DNA from: Gnetum montanum | Lineage: Eukaryota > Streptophyta > Gnetopsida > Gnetales > Gnetaceae | DNA: 64,000 nucleotides | Reading direction: 5' to 3' | Assembly (NCBI GenBank): GCA_015680685.1 | Contig: MNCI01000270.1 | Location: 1,169,887 to 1,233,886, forward strand | In this document: piece after piece, positions 1-12,750 of the stretch | How positions within the stretch are numbered: the first letter of the stretch is position 1 | How the letters are laid out: the number at the start of each line of letters is the position of its first letter | Made by a program: the position numbers and the translations under genes | Notes under the pieces: generated by a model | Database searches by the model: none | The model's input: only the letters and a program-made list of their open reading frames with translations | Told to the model about the DNA's origin: nothing

Positions 1-349
1 GCTCCATAATCCAACAGAACTATAGAAACTAAAACCTTGAAAAAGACTAGGACGAATCAAAGCATTATTGAAATATATAGTATAAGAGAGATTTTATGTA
101 ATAGTAATAAGAAATATTATATAAAGCATTATACTCACATTATTTTCCAATGGTGCTTTGATGACCCAACACCTAGTAACTCAAAAGATCATAATGATTA
201 TTAAAATAAAATGCAAAGCAAAAATAAAACAATATGCCAAGAAAGAAATGATGGGAATGCAAAGAAAATATGCAAATGCAACTATATACAAATGAAATGT
301 ATGACAAAGAGGAAGAAAACATGCAACTAAAGAGCTACCAGGTGTCCAC

Positions 350-1468
350 GCGAGACACCTAAGCAGAAATGCTTTGGATGGAATGCATTAAAATTTCTAG
401 GTGACTTATATCCTTGCACATCAACAACCTTGTATATATTGGGGCTAATAACGTTTTAATTTGAAATGGGCTTAACCACATAGGAGAGAACTTACTTTGA
501 AGATTTGCTTGGTTAAATGTTCTACCTTTTTCTAAGACTAGGTCTCCTATCTTAAAGACTTCACCGATGTACTCCTTGTCAAGACATTGTTTAACAATTT
601 GTCAATGCTTAAGATTACGAAAATCAAGACCTAATCTTAACTTGCTTGATCATTTTCTATAAATTTTTTCTTTGGTATAAGTTTCAATGATAGGTCTAAG
701 TCTTGGTGGGTCATTGAATATAGCCTTTATAGGAGAATGTTCCATGGATATGTCATTAAAACTTAGCACACCTTCAAATGTTTTAAGAGGTAGGGTCTTA
801 TTTATATCTTTATCTTCCCCTAAAAGTGGTGGATCACTTAGATGAAATCCATCATGTTGTTGATAAGGCAAGGTATCTCCATAGCTTTCTTCACCTTCTC
901 TAGAATTTTGATAGGATTGGGTTGAACTTGTATGAGAGACAAAATTTATTTTTGTAGGTCCACTCATATCTTCACTATGCTCAACCTCAATTACCCTGAC
1001 ATAAAGATTAGTATTTCAATCTTCCAAAGATTGATTTTGTTGATCAAAGGCTATAACTACTTGTTTGTAGAAGGGTTCTCGAGGTATAGTCATGTATTCA
1101 GATTTTCCTTTGATAGGGATTAATAATTCTAAGAAGTCTGACCTAAAGAAGCCCACAAACTTGGCTCCAAAAGTCCTAGGTAGGAGCACACCATAGGTAG
1201 GTAACATGTTAACTACTAGGATATCTGTGTAACATGTGAATGTAGGGTGTTGTTTAAGTTGCACTTTTACTCCTTTTAATGACCCTACTACAGGTATGTT
1301 AGACCCATCAAGTTGAATCACATTCTTCGTTTGTGATATCATTTGTGCTTCTAAAGTCTTACATACCTCAAGAGGCATGACACTAACAATTGCTCTAGAA
1401 TCCATCAAACAATTGTGAACATTCTTTCCTAAAATAATTAGAGGAGGTTGCTCTTTCTCACTCATCAT
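350..1468 (-). pseudogene. protease plus late-pol tail, RT-IN core missing (element D)
   Basis: From 1468 the minus strand reads a retropepsin-like domain with the motif CLMDSRAIVSVMP. The usual active site is Asp-Ser/Thr-Gly, and here the Gly is Arg, so the enzyme should be dead. A single stop near 1015 separates it from a collinear 105-aa segment (967-650) ending PPRLRPIIETYTKEK. Next, at about 560-350, comes GDLVLEKGRTFNQANLQ, which looks like the tail that follows the integrase core in gypsy polyproteins. RT, RNase H and the integrase core are absent. The reading continues to a stop near 370 at an ISA* end. Confidence 0.65.
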
Positions 1469-1522
1469 GGAATTGTTTACATTTTGTACTGATGATGTGT
1501 TAGGACTTTCAGTGAAGTGAAT

Positions 1523-2160
1523 TTACTTTTCATGGTTTGGGAATTTTCCTTTATTGGTTTTTGGTCTATGAACTATCTCTTGAATCACCTCTTTCATTTC
1601 ATTAAATTGTAAAAGGTCATACATTGAGATGTTAGCTTTGGTTTTCTTAAAATCCTCAACTAGATTGTAAGTCTTAGGTATGCTTTTGACTTCTTGTTGA
1701 GGTGGAGTTCTTCTAAGAAGAGGAGGGGAGTTTGTTTGTTGTGGGGCATTTACTTGTGATGACCCGATTTGGTTGTTTACATTGTTATGAACTCTCTTGT
1801 TTGGAGGAGTGTAATGATCATTCCTAGTTTGTTGTTGTGTGTTGTTCATGATGTCTTTAAATCTACGATAGCAAGCATTAGGTGAGTTGGGGTTGTTTAC
1901 CATAACTTGCTCCAATGAGGTACATTAAAGACCATAATAGGAGGTTTTCCATTTTGTTGACCTTGGGTGTTGTTGCCATATAATGCTAAAAATTGGGGAC
2001 AAGTCTTCTCAGAATGTTGCCTAGTGTTATGGAGGCGACAATAATTGTCATTAACTAATGAACTAGGCTTTTCTGGTTGTATAGGACCTTTGTTATTATT
2101 TCGCTTTAGTTCAACTACTTCGTTGAAAATTTTTTGAAGTGAAGTTAATATCTAGGTCAT
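1523..2160 (-). pseudogene. gag C-terminus with CHHC zinc knuckle (element D)
   Basis: At about 2045-1995 the minus strand encodes YCRLHNTRQHSEKTCPQF, a C-X2-H-X4-H-X4-C knuckle. This is a variant of the retroviral CCHC knuckle, with His in place of the second Cys, seen in Tat-type plant gag proteins. The Asn/Pro/Gln-rich stretch below it (1915-1523, with ARRTPPQQEV-like composition) is a linker to protease. The frame is broken near 1918 by a stop after PHWSKLW. The role would be RNA binding in the particle. Confidence 0.6.
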
Positions 2161-2223
2161 TTGATCTTGAGTTTGAGTTGGGGGTTTAGTAGGATTAGGT
2201 ACCTCGTTTCAGTATATGATGAA

Positions 2224-3024
2224 CTAAACTAAGGCCTTTGATTGATCCTCATTCAAACCAGTGTTAGATGGTAGGAATGGAGAAGATGTGGGACCCTGAA
2301 AATAGCTATTTGTAGGTTGAGTCATTTGAAGGGGAACGGGAGTTTGGAACATAGTGTTGGTCATTGGGAAAGTTGGTAGAGGTAGAGGACTATGTTGCAT
2401 AGGATTGCTAAAGCTCATCATTCCAAATTGAGTTTGAATGTTGTTCATAAGGGTTATTTGTTCTAACTCCATAGCTTTAGCCATTGCTCCTTGTATTTCT
2501 ATTATGTTAGGGTCCAATTTGATGACATAGGCAAAGAATGGGTTGATGTTAGAGAGGTAAAAGTTGAGGATGCCATTAGGTTGTGGACATATCTCACTTG
2601 GCACATAGGCCAGCTAGTGAAGGAATCTAAGGTTATAATCCCTAACAATTTCCCCAGATAGCTTTCTTAAGTTGGTGACGTTGCTAGATGCTATGGCAAG
2701 GCTTGTGAATTTGTCAAATTGAGTCAAAAACTTATTTTTGAACTCCTGCCATGAGTTAATGAAGGCATTGGAAAGCATTAAGAACCATTGGGTTGCTTTG
2801 GTTCTGAATGTTGTCACAAATACCCTACATGCCACATCGTTTTGGACAATGTTGTAGATGCCTAGTAAGGTTTCAAAACATTGTATATGTTGGTGAGCAT
2901 TACTAGAAGGGTTTATGGGGTCATAGAACGAATTTATGTTCTAGAGTGACTTTGGGATGTCATGGTAGTTAGTAAAGTTAAAAGGGTTACTGACCAAGGG
3001 AGCTGGGGGTTGATTGGTTGCCAT
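2224..3024 (-). pseudogene. gag, N-terminal and capsid part (element D)
   Basis: The likely start is the ATG at 3024-3022, giving MATNQPPAPLVSNPF. The reading frame has stops at the 'PKSL*NINSF' point and near 2613. The best block is 2835-2614, with TKATQWFLML, a tryptophan-containing SWQEFKNKFL segment and a DYNLRFL end, matching the Retrotrans_gag capsid domain of plant Ty3/gypsy elements. The following part (2604-2224) is Pro/Gln-rich (SNPMQHSPLPLPTFP). Gag would build the virus-like particle. With at least two in-frame stops this copy is broken. Confidence 0.75.
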
Positions 3025-3722
3025 CCTAGTCCGAGCTCTCCTAGGAATAAAACTTGGAAAATGTAAGGCTCGTTATTTCCTTAATGCGAAGAGATGAGTG
3101 ATTGGTCAGTTAGAATCACAGGAGAGTTCACTCATAAAACAGTACTATAAAATATAATTGTTAGAATGAAATTATGAAATTGCGTAAAAAGAAAAGAAAA
3201 TATTGAAATAAAATATATTTTTTTGAAAAGAAAAATAAATGTATAAAATTGCAATACTAATAAAATTAAAAGGGAAAATAGTAAAATGCAAGATTTTAAG
3301 AAAATAAACTTAAAATTGCATAATCAAATAAAATCACCTTACCTAACCCAGGACTAAGGTAAGGACCACTAAAACATAGATTCAAAAATGGGATTGGAAA
3401 CAAGGATTTTAAAAAAAACAACAAGGAAAAAGATTAAAGAAAAATGGGTGATGAGACCCAAAAGTTTTCAAGAAACAAACTTCTAAGAACAAGCGATAAA
3501 GGGCTCGAAAATTCTTTAAAAAGATTTTTTAAGACAATGGCTGGAAAATGAAATTTTCGAAACAAGTTTTAAATAAAACAAGTTTGAAACAAGGAAAATG
3601 AAATTTTCGAAAAATAAAAATAGGGACCGGAAAAGGATAGAAAATAAATATTTCAGAAATTGGGATAATAAAGGTAAGAGAAATGGCAAGAAAAGCTGAT
3701 AAACAAAAGGTTGGGGAAAGGC

Positions 3723-3740
3723 CCTTCTTCTAGCGCCAAA
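3723..3740 (-). other. primer-binding-site-like sequence (element D)
   Basis: On the minus strand TTTGGCGCTAGAAGAAGGG lies just inside the putative LTR end. It starts with TGGCGC like plant tRNA-primed Ty3/gypsy sites but differs from the tRNA-Asp type of the other elements here. The priming tRNA is not identified. Confidence 0.5.
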
Positions 3741-3745
3741 AAGGG

Positions 3746-4405
3746 TGTTAATGCATAAATTTTGGTCACACCAACACTAGGAAAGAAAACTCGTTTTAGG
3801 AGACTATTGCCTAGGGTGCCTCTTGTATGGGTATGGAAACCCAAGAATAGTCTCAACTAGAGAGGGCTACGTAGCCTTTTGCAACTAATAAACTAGAAAG
3901 AAATATGGAATTTAAATTAAATAATTGTCTCGTTGACGTTGCTGGTCCATGACTGCCCACTATAGTCCACACAAGGCAGCAGCTCTGCAATTCTCAAAAC
4001 ATTTTTTGGCTTTCACAAGGTAGGATACAAGACATTTATAGTTTGTGGAGTATTTTTAGCCTCAACAAGCTAAAATACATGGGATTTGTAGAGTGTCGGC
4101 TACAAATCTCAATTTTTTACATTAAAAAACTGCTGAAATTCTGTCAATACAAGGCCATACTACAAAGACTCTTGGCGAAAGCAAGGCAATTGTTTCATGC
4201 ATTTAGATTTCCATCAAATTACAACAAGAATGTTGGCCATGGGTTTTTACTTAGCAACATTAATTTTTCTTTGAGGCGTTTCAATAGGTTCACGAATGGA
4301 TATATGTAATAAAATAAAATTTACAACAACAACATGGATACGGTACAACGTTGGCGGCTCCCGTTTTCCCATTGAATTATATCCTTGGCAAGTAATTTTT
4401 TAACA
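3746..4405 (-). repeat. putative 5' LTR of element D
   Basis: The segment starts TGTTAA and ends TTAACA on the plus strand, a perfect 6-bp terminal inversion, and its left end lies 5 bp from the primer-site-like sequence. The second LTR is outside the window, so the right boundary rests on the inverted end only. Confidence 0.4.
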
Positions 4406-6000
4406 CCACCAACTTATTATTGTTATTATAAGATAAAATAAAGTCAAATTAGTAGCAGAGCTAAAAGGAGGACCAGGTCAACAGCTTTATCAAAAAGTTA
4501 AAATTAAAAACAATAAGTACCAAGCAGAGACGCAGTCAGTGAGGCGGCTGTACATGCGCACGTGTTAACGAAGCATGCAACAGCAACCGTTGGATGGCAA
4601 GCCGCACAAAGGATTACCGCACTTTGTCCATTAACGGTCCTGCAACTTGCGGGTTTGAGTTGGCAGCTAATGATCCTCCTTGGTGACAACTCATCAACGT
4701 CTCATTACGGGGGACCCACCCAGAAAAATCACGAGACCACCTACATTGCCATCCCGCGATGGGCTCGGCTCGCATCGGACGGTTTGCCGTTGCCAAAGAT
4801 GCGCACTCGTTAATAACGGCACCAGCAAATTGACCGGCCACGGGAACATGAGCATAATTTGCGCTAGACTCCAAATCTCGCTGCTGGCAGGTGCCAAATC
4901 AATTAATTTAATGGTTTGGCATCCAAGGGAAAATGGCGTTTCAACTTTCATTAATTAATTAATTAATTGACCATTATTTTGTTTTTGGTTACTCACTATT
5001 TTTTTAACGTTTCGTTTATGGTTCGTAGCATAGCATATTCCTTCTTGTAATTTACACTTGGAAACTTGAAAGCCAGCTATGCAATGAAGTATCAAATTGA
5101 AATTGAAATTCACCTTCTGATTTGGTGGTTAGCCAAGCCAAGCCAAGCCAAGCCAACCTCCTCCACCCGTAAGAGGGCCCATGTGTCCGTGGTTTCCCAT
5201 ACTAATGCGTGACAATCCTTAGAATTAAGGACCCAAATGTGCCTTTGAAATATCCTTAAAAAAACAGAAGTTATTCAAGACAAACTTGTAAATCTTTAAG
5301 TTTACCCTGGTCATTTTATTAGCCGAAATCTTGGATTTACCGTATTTCGTGAAAGTAGCCGTTAATTAGAATCTGTCTATGGTCATGGTAGATGAATTTG
5401 GAGCCACCAAAATGTTAATTTTGTCAAATGTGGTTTTTGGGGGTGTTGCTGTACGGAAAAGGGGGTTTCTTTTTTCCTGAAATTTTTTAAGTAACCCAAG
5501 TTGGAACCGGAGCCTGATAGCGGTTGGAATAAAAATTGGTCATGTTATTTACGTGTTGAAAGTAAATAATAAATGCTCTGGCGCACTGCGGTGGTCATGA
5601 CGGATGAGGGCTTTTTAACGCTTGCAGGCATGATCCGTGACAGACAAATATGGGATGAGCCTGACCCTGCTTCCGCCATACTTGGGTAGGTTACATACAC
5701 AAACACATGGGCATGTGCAATTGGCCTAGTTCGTAACATGATAGCATGACATTGCACACACATCGTGTGTTCGAGCGAGCCAGCCAAGGGAAGAAAGTGA
5801 AAATTGTTGAAGAAGGGGAGAGGGCAGGACAGGTTTTACTGTTAATGACAAATTTTGCTTGAATTTCATATACGAGCGAATTTGGATTTGGTGGGATGGA
5901 ATTCTGATGACGCTGATGCTGCTTCTACTATGGCGCAGGTGGTGATGGGCCATCTCTGGCAGTTGCAATTTCATAGGCAAAGGATGAGACCCATGGCGAT
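4406..6000. other. intergenic, no gene seen
   Basis: No ORF here resembles a known protein. It holds a (TTAA)n run near 4950-4970 and a 5-bp AGCCA microsatellite with five units at 5131-5155. Overlapping short ORFs on both strands at 4500-4960 reflect locally higher GC rather than a gene. Confidence 0.5.
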
Positions 6001-6587
6001 GCCAGTGCGAGCTGTGTGAGTAGTATTCTTGATTTGCAAGCGTAGATTTTCTGTGACCTGCAACTGCTGCTGCTGCTGCAGCACTGGCCACACCAACAAC
6101 AGCAACAGCAACGCTACATAGGCTTCAACTCCTCCTCCTAATTGCTAAGTTTCATAACCCTCATTGACTGACTAGAGCTCGAAGTTGCACTGCGGCTCCC
6201 AGCAGATCTGATCCGACTCCTCCACCTGCATAAATCTAGCGGAGAGAGCTTTTTTCTGGCGCTTTTGAAATCCCCATTCCTCATTTGGATACACTCGGCC
6301 AAAAAAGGGGAGTTTTGTTTTGTGGATGATTTTGGGTGGGCGCGCTTGATTTTGTGAATCAGAATCTCTGCCCTATATGTCCGTTCGGAAGCAGTTAGGG
6401 TGCGCTTTCTCTTGCTGTGAATTGGGTGGTGGCTTCTGCAGGTTTTGGAATGCAGTTTAACTTGTAAGTGCAGTCGATTTTGGGAATCAGAACCGGTTTT
6501 TTTGGTTTGTGAAGGTTTCAGGGTTTTCTTGTGAGTGGGTGCTGTGCTGATTTTGTGAATCAGAATTGCTTCGACTTGGCTTTGAAA
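6001..6587 (+). promoter_or_regulatory. 5' leader and upstream region of the KLCR gene
   Basis: This region is richer in GC than its surroundings and contains a CTG/CAG triplet run at about 6065-6083. No clear TATA box was found. An upstream ATG at 6531 is in frame with the main ORF and would add 19 residues (MSGCCADFVN...) without family resemblance, so it is treated as leader or an alternative start. Promoter limits cannot be set without transcript data. Confidence 0.35.
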
Positions 6588-9500
6588 ATGCCGGGTCTGG
6601 TAGCAGCAGAAGTCATGGAAGAGCATCAGGAGCAGCAGCAACAGCAACAGCAACAGCAGCAGGGCGCTAAATCTGAGATCGAAACTGGCAACGGCAACGG
6701 AAATGGAAATGTTGCGTCGTCGCCGAGAAGCCCGTTGAGTCCTCCGCCAGGGAAGCAGAATTCGGCTGAAATTGCTGAACAAGTCAATCCGAGCATAGAG
6801 CAGCTGTACGAGAACGTACGGCAGATGAAATCTCCCGGCGACCGATCCTTATCGCAGAGGAGCTCCGCAGAACAATCCGAGGTCGAAGATCAGAGGATCG
6901 ATTCCGAACTCCACAAATTGGCTGCTTCCGGCAGCGGCGAGGACAACGACAATGATGGCAACAAAACCAACAACAACAACAAAGCCATGGAGAAATCTGC
7001 AACCCCAGTTCACAAGTCCGCCGAGAAATCCAGCAAGCCCAAGGAAACGAAGCCGTCCCCTTCTTCTGCGAAATCTGTAGGTAAGGCTGTTTCTTCTGAT
7101 AAGAATCCTGGTCGATCGAGTAAGCCTGTTTCCATAAATCAGCCCAAAAAGCCGCCCAAATTGGTGGTATCTTCAGACGGCCCTGCTAAAACCAGTCCTA
7201 GCCCTAACAAAGGAGGAGGGGGAGGCCCTAGAAGCGTATCGCAGACTCCCACCAAGGTATCCTCTGCCAAATCCAAAGCCCAATTAGACAACAATTCTCA
7301 CAGAAACGATGTCACTCCAAATCCCCCAAAAAGCAGCACCCCTTCTGCTGCTGCTGCTGATGGGAATTCCTCTGGGAAATCCAATGCTAACCATGTTCCG
7401 GCTGAAAGAAATTCCCATAACCATAGAGAAGGTGGGTCTCCAGTCACTCAGAAGAAGCTTTTCTCCACACCGGACAAAACCCCGAGAAGGTCCAGTCTCA
7501 GCCCTGTTCCAAAACACCGGCTTTCTTCGCCTGCGGTGATAAAAATGCAGAAGGAGGCGGATGAAATCTCTGAAGCAGCCCTAGACAACCCGGATCTTGG
7601 CCCTTTTCTGCTCAAGCTTGCCAGAACTATGATTACTTCAGGAGATAATCCCCACAAGGCCCTGGAGCATGCCACGAGGGCTTCAAAATCATTTGAGATT
7701 TGCGCTGAAGGTAAGCCCAGCCTGGAATTTGTTATGAGCCTGCATATTCTGGCTGCAATTCATTGCAGCTTGAGTCAATATGATCAGGCAATTCCTGTTC
7801 TGGAGAGGTCCATTGAGGTTCCCGTTTTGGAGGAAGGTCCGGAACATGCCCTTGCAGCATTTGCAGGAAGGATGCAATTGGGTGACACTTACGCTATGTT
7901 GGGTCAGCTTGAGAACTCTATAGAATGCTATAAATCTGGCCTGGAAATTCAGAAACAGATTTTGGGTGACATGGATCCTAGAGTTGGGGAGACTTGCAGG
8001 TATCTTGCAGAGGCTCATGTACAGGCTATGCAGTTTGATGAAGCTGAAAAGCTGTGCCAGCATGCTTTGGATATCCACAAGGAGCATAGTCCTCCAGCAT
8101 CTCCTGAGGAAGTGGCTGACAGAAGGCTCATGGCTCTCATATGTGATGGTAAGGGCGATTATGAAGCAGCTCTTGAGCATTTGGTTTTGGCCAGTGTATC
8201 TATGGTCTCTAATGGTCAAGAAGCAGAAGTGGCTTCCGTGGATTGCAGCATAGGAGATACATACCTGGCTCTGGGACGATATGATGAAGCTGTTTTTGCA
8301 TATCAGAAGTCTCTCACTGCCTTCAAATCCACCAAGGGTGAAAATCATCCTTCTGTTGCTGCAGTTTATGTGCGTCTTGCAGATCTCTATTACAAGACGG
8401 GCAAGATCAGGGAATCCAAATCATACTGTGAAAATGCGTTGCGAATTTACAATAAGCCTTCCCCACTGCATTCCATAGAAGATGTAGCCAGTGGTTTGAC
8501 AGAGCTTGCTGCAATTTATGAAGCCATGAATGAGGCTGAACAAGCCCTCCGTCTTCTTCAGAAGTCTCTCAAGATCTTGAATGATTCCCCTGGTCAACAG
8601 AGTGCTATTGCAGGCATTGAAGCACAAATGGGTGTGATCTATTATGTTTTAGGGAGGTATGCTGAAGCATATGCTTCCTTCAAAAGTGCAGTGTCAAAAC
8701 TCCGAGCAAGTGGTGAATGTAAATCTTCTTTCTTTGCAATAGTTCTGAACCAAATGGGTTTGGCATGTGTTCAACGGTATGCAATAAATGAGGCTGCAGA
8801 TTTATTTGAAGAATCTAGAAGTATCTTGGATGAGATTTCTGGTTCTTTCCATCCAGACACACTTGCAGTGTACAGCAACTTGGCTGGGACTTATGATGCT
8901 ATGGGAAGGTAAGAAAGTCTTTTATTCTCTCGAAATGCTTTTCACTGTTTAAATTGGTTTCATGGTTATATTTAATTGTGTTTTTTCCCTACCTTTCTCT
9001 TTATTGGGTTTATTGAATACATATGGGTGCTTTGATATGTTCGCACATCTATGTTAAGCATGATGCATGAGAATACTTAAATCTGTCAGTTTTTTTGTCA
9101 ATTGGGCAAGCATTCATATGAAAATATCCTTTCTTGATTTTTGAAACAATGATTACTTTAATACAGCCCACTTGTACAACAAGCATCGGTTGTTTTGGAA
9201 CAGTCAATGGTCTCTTGTTGTTCTCAAATATGATAGTTTGACATTTTATATATTTGCAGCCAAACGATGATCTAAATATGAATTTTTAGCATGCCACTGC
9301 CCTGATATGTAATTTGATGACTCAGATCACTAGGCAGCAACAGCATAGCGGGCTGGCATATGTAGGATTTGAATGCACGGCCTACTATTAAAGAACATTT
9401 CCTTTAGCATAAACCAATCCTTTATCGCTTGCAATAGGGAACCAAACAATAGTTTACTATAAAAAAAGTGTGCAGTTCTGCTATTCTATTTTAGTTTCAC

Positions 9501-9991
9501 TAGGAATACATTTTGGGTTATATTTCTGAAAAAATAAAGCTGCATTCTGCTTCAATGTTGTTTGTACGGGTTATTTATATTACCTATTCGATATTCGACA
9601 TGTTCTCAATTAACATGCTTCTCATTTACCTTTGAGAATGTTGTTGTGATTATTTTTTATGGTGGCTGTCCTCTGCAACACATCTTTGTGGAGAATTTGG
9701 TGTTCCAGATATTTTGGCGTTTTATTTTTCATTTCATTTCGTTTTGTGCAAGTATCTTAATGTTGTTTATTTTTCATGTCCAGGTTAGAAGATGCAATTA
9801 CAATGCTAGAGCATGTTGTGCGAACCAGAGAGGAGAAACTGGGGACTGCAAATCCAGATGTTGATGATGAAAAGAGGAGGTTAGCAGAATTATACAAAGA
9901 AGCAGGCCGTGCGAGAAAGAAGAAAGCAAAATCACTTGAAACTCTCCTTGATTCAAATATGCAAAGGAAGAAAAAGGATAAATCCAAGTAA
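6588..9991 (+). CDS. KLCR: kinesin light chain-related TPR protein (KLCR/CMU family)
   Basis: Two exons, 6588-8908 and 9784-9991, join in phase (AG|G, Arg) to give 842 aa. KLCR/CMU proteins are plant TPR scaffolds that lie on cortical microtubules, bind IQD calmodulin-binding proteins and steady microtubules against displacement by moving cellulose synthase complexes (family knowledge). Residues 1-320 are low complexity: a 10-Gln run near residue 16, an IEQLYENVRQMKSP motif near 70 and a long basic Ser/Pro/Lys-rich stretch. TPR repeats fill about 335-800, with MSLHILAAI, GETCRYLAEAHVQAMQFDEA, ADLYYKTGK, NQMGLACVQRYAINEAADLF and AVYSNLAGTYDAMGR. The tail is Lys-rich (KKKDKSK). The start MPGL at 6588 was preferred because Arabidopsis KLCR1 begins similarly. 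The frame is intact and likely functional. Which paralogue it is (KLCR1, 2 or 3) is not settled. Confidence 0.95.
6633..6662 (+). repeat. CAG/CAA polyglutamine run
   Basis: Ten consecutive Gln codons, mixed CAG and CAA, lie near the N-terminus of the KLCR protein. Such mixed runs are usually length-polymorphic but fairly stable. Confidence 0.9.
8909..9783 (+). other. intron of the KLCR gene
   Basis: The 875-bp intron starts GTAAGA at 8909 and ends in a T-rich tract plus CATGTCCAG at 9775-9783. Reading through would stop at once (TAA at 8910), while splicing restores the final TPR, with LEDAITMLEHVV directly after DAMGR. Confidence 0.93.
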
Positions 9992-12750
9992 TCAAATTAG
10001 AAATGTGTTTGTCTTCATTTAACAAATTGGTTACAGGAAATATCGTGTGTTTATTAACATTCGGTATATGTTTGTCAGTTAACCTTTGAACAGGGAAAGG
10101 TGCATCATCGGTGTTTACTATTTCAAATGTCTTCTTTGCATAAAGTTTCTACACCATGCGATTGAAGTTAATTGGAGTGTTGCTATCGTTTTAATGGTAC
10201 TGGGGAGCAAAGCTTGAGGTGTCTTGAAATGTTTTGGCTAATTTCATTCCGTATTGAAACTGAGGCGATCTTCCTGTTCAGAGTTAGCATTTGATCCTAG
10301 TTTTGTACATTATGTACATTCCCAGTAAGAAATTCATGGTTCATTGCCTTTCCATTATTTTGGAGTCGCTCATAATTGTGCCGATGGCCGGCAAATATCT
10401 GTAAGCCATATAAAGGCCTGAAGCGAACCATGCATTGTCACGTGTGGCTCTCAGTTCACAGTTTGAGGCAGTTTGTGGGTTTCAGGAATGGTTTTAGGTC
10501 TCTAGATGAATATAATATTATTGTGCTGTTGAATTTGGTTTTGTTCATGGTATTCAATTCTTTTATCTTGTTGGATCACTGATTCTTCATCATGTAAACT
10601 TGTTAGAAAATTTATCGAAGTTTTTTGTTAACTTTTGCCAACGTTATCCTGTTAGTAAAATGGACGGTGAATATAAATGATAACTAACTCTCTAATTCTG
10701 ACTCTATTATGATATTTCATAGTGATCCAGCAATTGGTTAAAGATAACAAGGACCTTGCAACCTTTTTCGATCATCTCTTGGTTTTCCTGAGTTTGCAGA
10801 CTTCTGTAATGACAACTACTACAGCCGTTATCTAAATTAACATGAACTAATAAGTTTTACTTTTCTAATGTTCCTTTTAGAAATGTGCTATTCAATACCA
10901 TGTATTCCCAATCCTGATTGTTATAGTGTAATTGCGTTTATATATTTTGTTGGGCACAGTCATAAAGGAATAGCCCTTAATTGGTTGCACAATTGATTAA
11001 TATAGGCATGTAAAAAAGAATTTTCTAATTGTCTGCCAATCCGTTGTTTCTCTGCTTAGCTGTTGACTTTTATTGCAGTGTTCTTTGAAACATACTGTCC
11101 AGGGATGCTGAGTGGATCTCCGATTCTGGTTTCCTTAGATCTACCGTATCTGAGAAACAATAGTTATCCAGAAGCAATCATTTCATGGTACAAAAGCATA
11201 TGGACTATACAAGCATGACATTGACACTTTGAGAATGATTACTTATTTTCAAATGGTGCAAAAAGCCGTAATCTTTCACAGCCAGCTGATTTTTATAAGC
11301 AGTTATGTTAGAACGACCTGGTTTCTTGTTTATTTGCAGGTGCACACTGTTTTTTCATCTTTAAATCTGCATTCCAAATTTGTTAAGTCTGGAGGATTTT
11401 CGAAGAATGATTGTACAATAACATGCTCCATGGCAATCTGGTGCAGCTGTTTTAGATTGACATTCTGATTTGAGAGTTGTGCAATTGATTGTTGTAGATG
11501 CAAGTAGAAGAGTTGCAGTTAAAAATTTTTATGAATTACTTATTATATCATCATTGAAATTAGAACAGATCTTTAAATTACTGAATATATATTGATAGAT
11601 TTGATACTGATGATATTTATCCAAATTGATTGAACAAAACACTGTTATTTGTTGTCAAGAAAAATGTTAGTATCCTATTAGTGTCAATGAACGGGGCCAC
11701 CCATAGTTGTGATTCTGATTTGTTTCTTGGTGGCCCTTCAGCATAGCCATTTTCTAAATGTCTATATTCTCTCCAGTTTCATATATCAGGACGTTGGAGA
11801 CCCGAAGTTCGGGTTTGAAGTGCATCTGTTGTGTATTATTTCTCGGATTTACCGGGTAGGTTAGCTTGCAATAATTTAGAAGACAAAACCTGAAGAAGCG
11901 AGATGCTATGTTTCCTTCAAAGGAACACGTATTTGGACATGTTTAGCAATACCATATAAGTCAAGTGGTGCAAACTGCAAATGCTGGTGTAATTTCTGCT
12001 CGATCTGTGGCTGGGTTGGTTGTTCGAATTTAGCTGGTAGCATATACTTGAATTGAATTGAAATAAATAGGCTAATAAGGGCTATCATAGCAAAGCCACA
12101 ATTAGCTACGAGCATGATACTGGTTGTACCTGGAAGCACTACAGGACACCAACATCATGAAAGCACTTGGATTTGATTGGATAGAAAATGGTAAATTGTA
12201 TGTGATGGTACTGATTGCTGTTTGTATGCTTGGGAAAGCGGCAGTATGTGCAGTGAAAGGGAATCGGTCCTTTTTCATTAAAGTGAATCAAGTCATGATA
12301 GCAGGCATAAAACTGCTGGCAAGGTCACCCGACCTACCCTTTTGAAAATAGATCCTCTTTTCACTTTTCAAGTACACCAGCGTTACCCATGTTGGGCAGA
12401 CATCATTGGCAATATCAAGGGCCATTTTATTGTCACCAATGCGATGATGTATTATCCATTCCCAAGGGCCAAACACAGACATAATTATGACAAGTCATTT
12501 CTTGGAAGAAACCACCATGGTTTTAATTGGAATTATGCCAACCCGAATTCCACAAAAGGAGGTATTTTTACGGAGACTCTGTTTGTGGGTGCAATTATCA
12601 GTTAAGGTTACTTTAGGGAAGGACAGAATACGATGTCCTGCTCTGGTCTGCACCTGCATACACAACAATTCCGACTAACCAATGAACAAAAACCTTGTCA
12701 ATAAACGCAACCTTGTCAACGAAAGGATAAAAAGAAACCTTGTCATAAAC

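Larger units (their letters stand above)
1..4405 (-). mobile_element. Ty3/gypsy relic D, non-autonomous, open at left edge
   Basis: Reading on the minus strand from about 4405 down to 1 gives a putative LTR, a primer-site-like sequence, gag, protease and a stretch resembling the end of pol. The retropepsin-like block is followed, after about 300 bp of spacer coding sequence, by a GDLVLEKGRTFNQ-type tail like the end of an integrase region. There is no room for the roughly 2.5 kb of RT, RNase H and integrase core. The gag is unlike that of the elements further right and suggests a Tat-like lineage, which is an inference from gag and zinc-knuckle style. The 3' LTR should lie left of the window. 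Frames carry only scattered stops, so the relic is not extremely old. Confidence 0.75.

Noticed and set aside
4043-4309. 88-codon plus-strand ORF
   Set aside because: Lies inside the putative LTR of element D, with no recognisable domain.
4500-4960. Overlapping ORFs of 60-92 codons on both strands
   Set aside because: They overlap each other in several frames, have no domain or codon pattern and reflect a locally higher GC content.
6138-8627. Long antisense ORFs across the KLCR exon
   Set aside because: Shadows of a GC-rich coding exon. The plus strand gives a full, family-consistent TPR protein.
12124-12605. Short ORFs between KLCR and the copia LTR
   Set aside because: No motif, overlapping alternatives in other frames and no splice-consistent extension seen.
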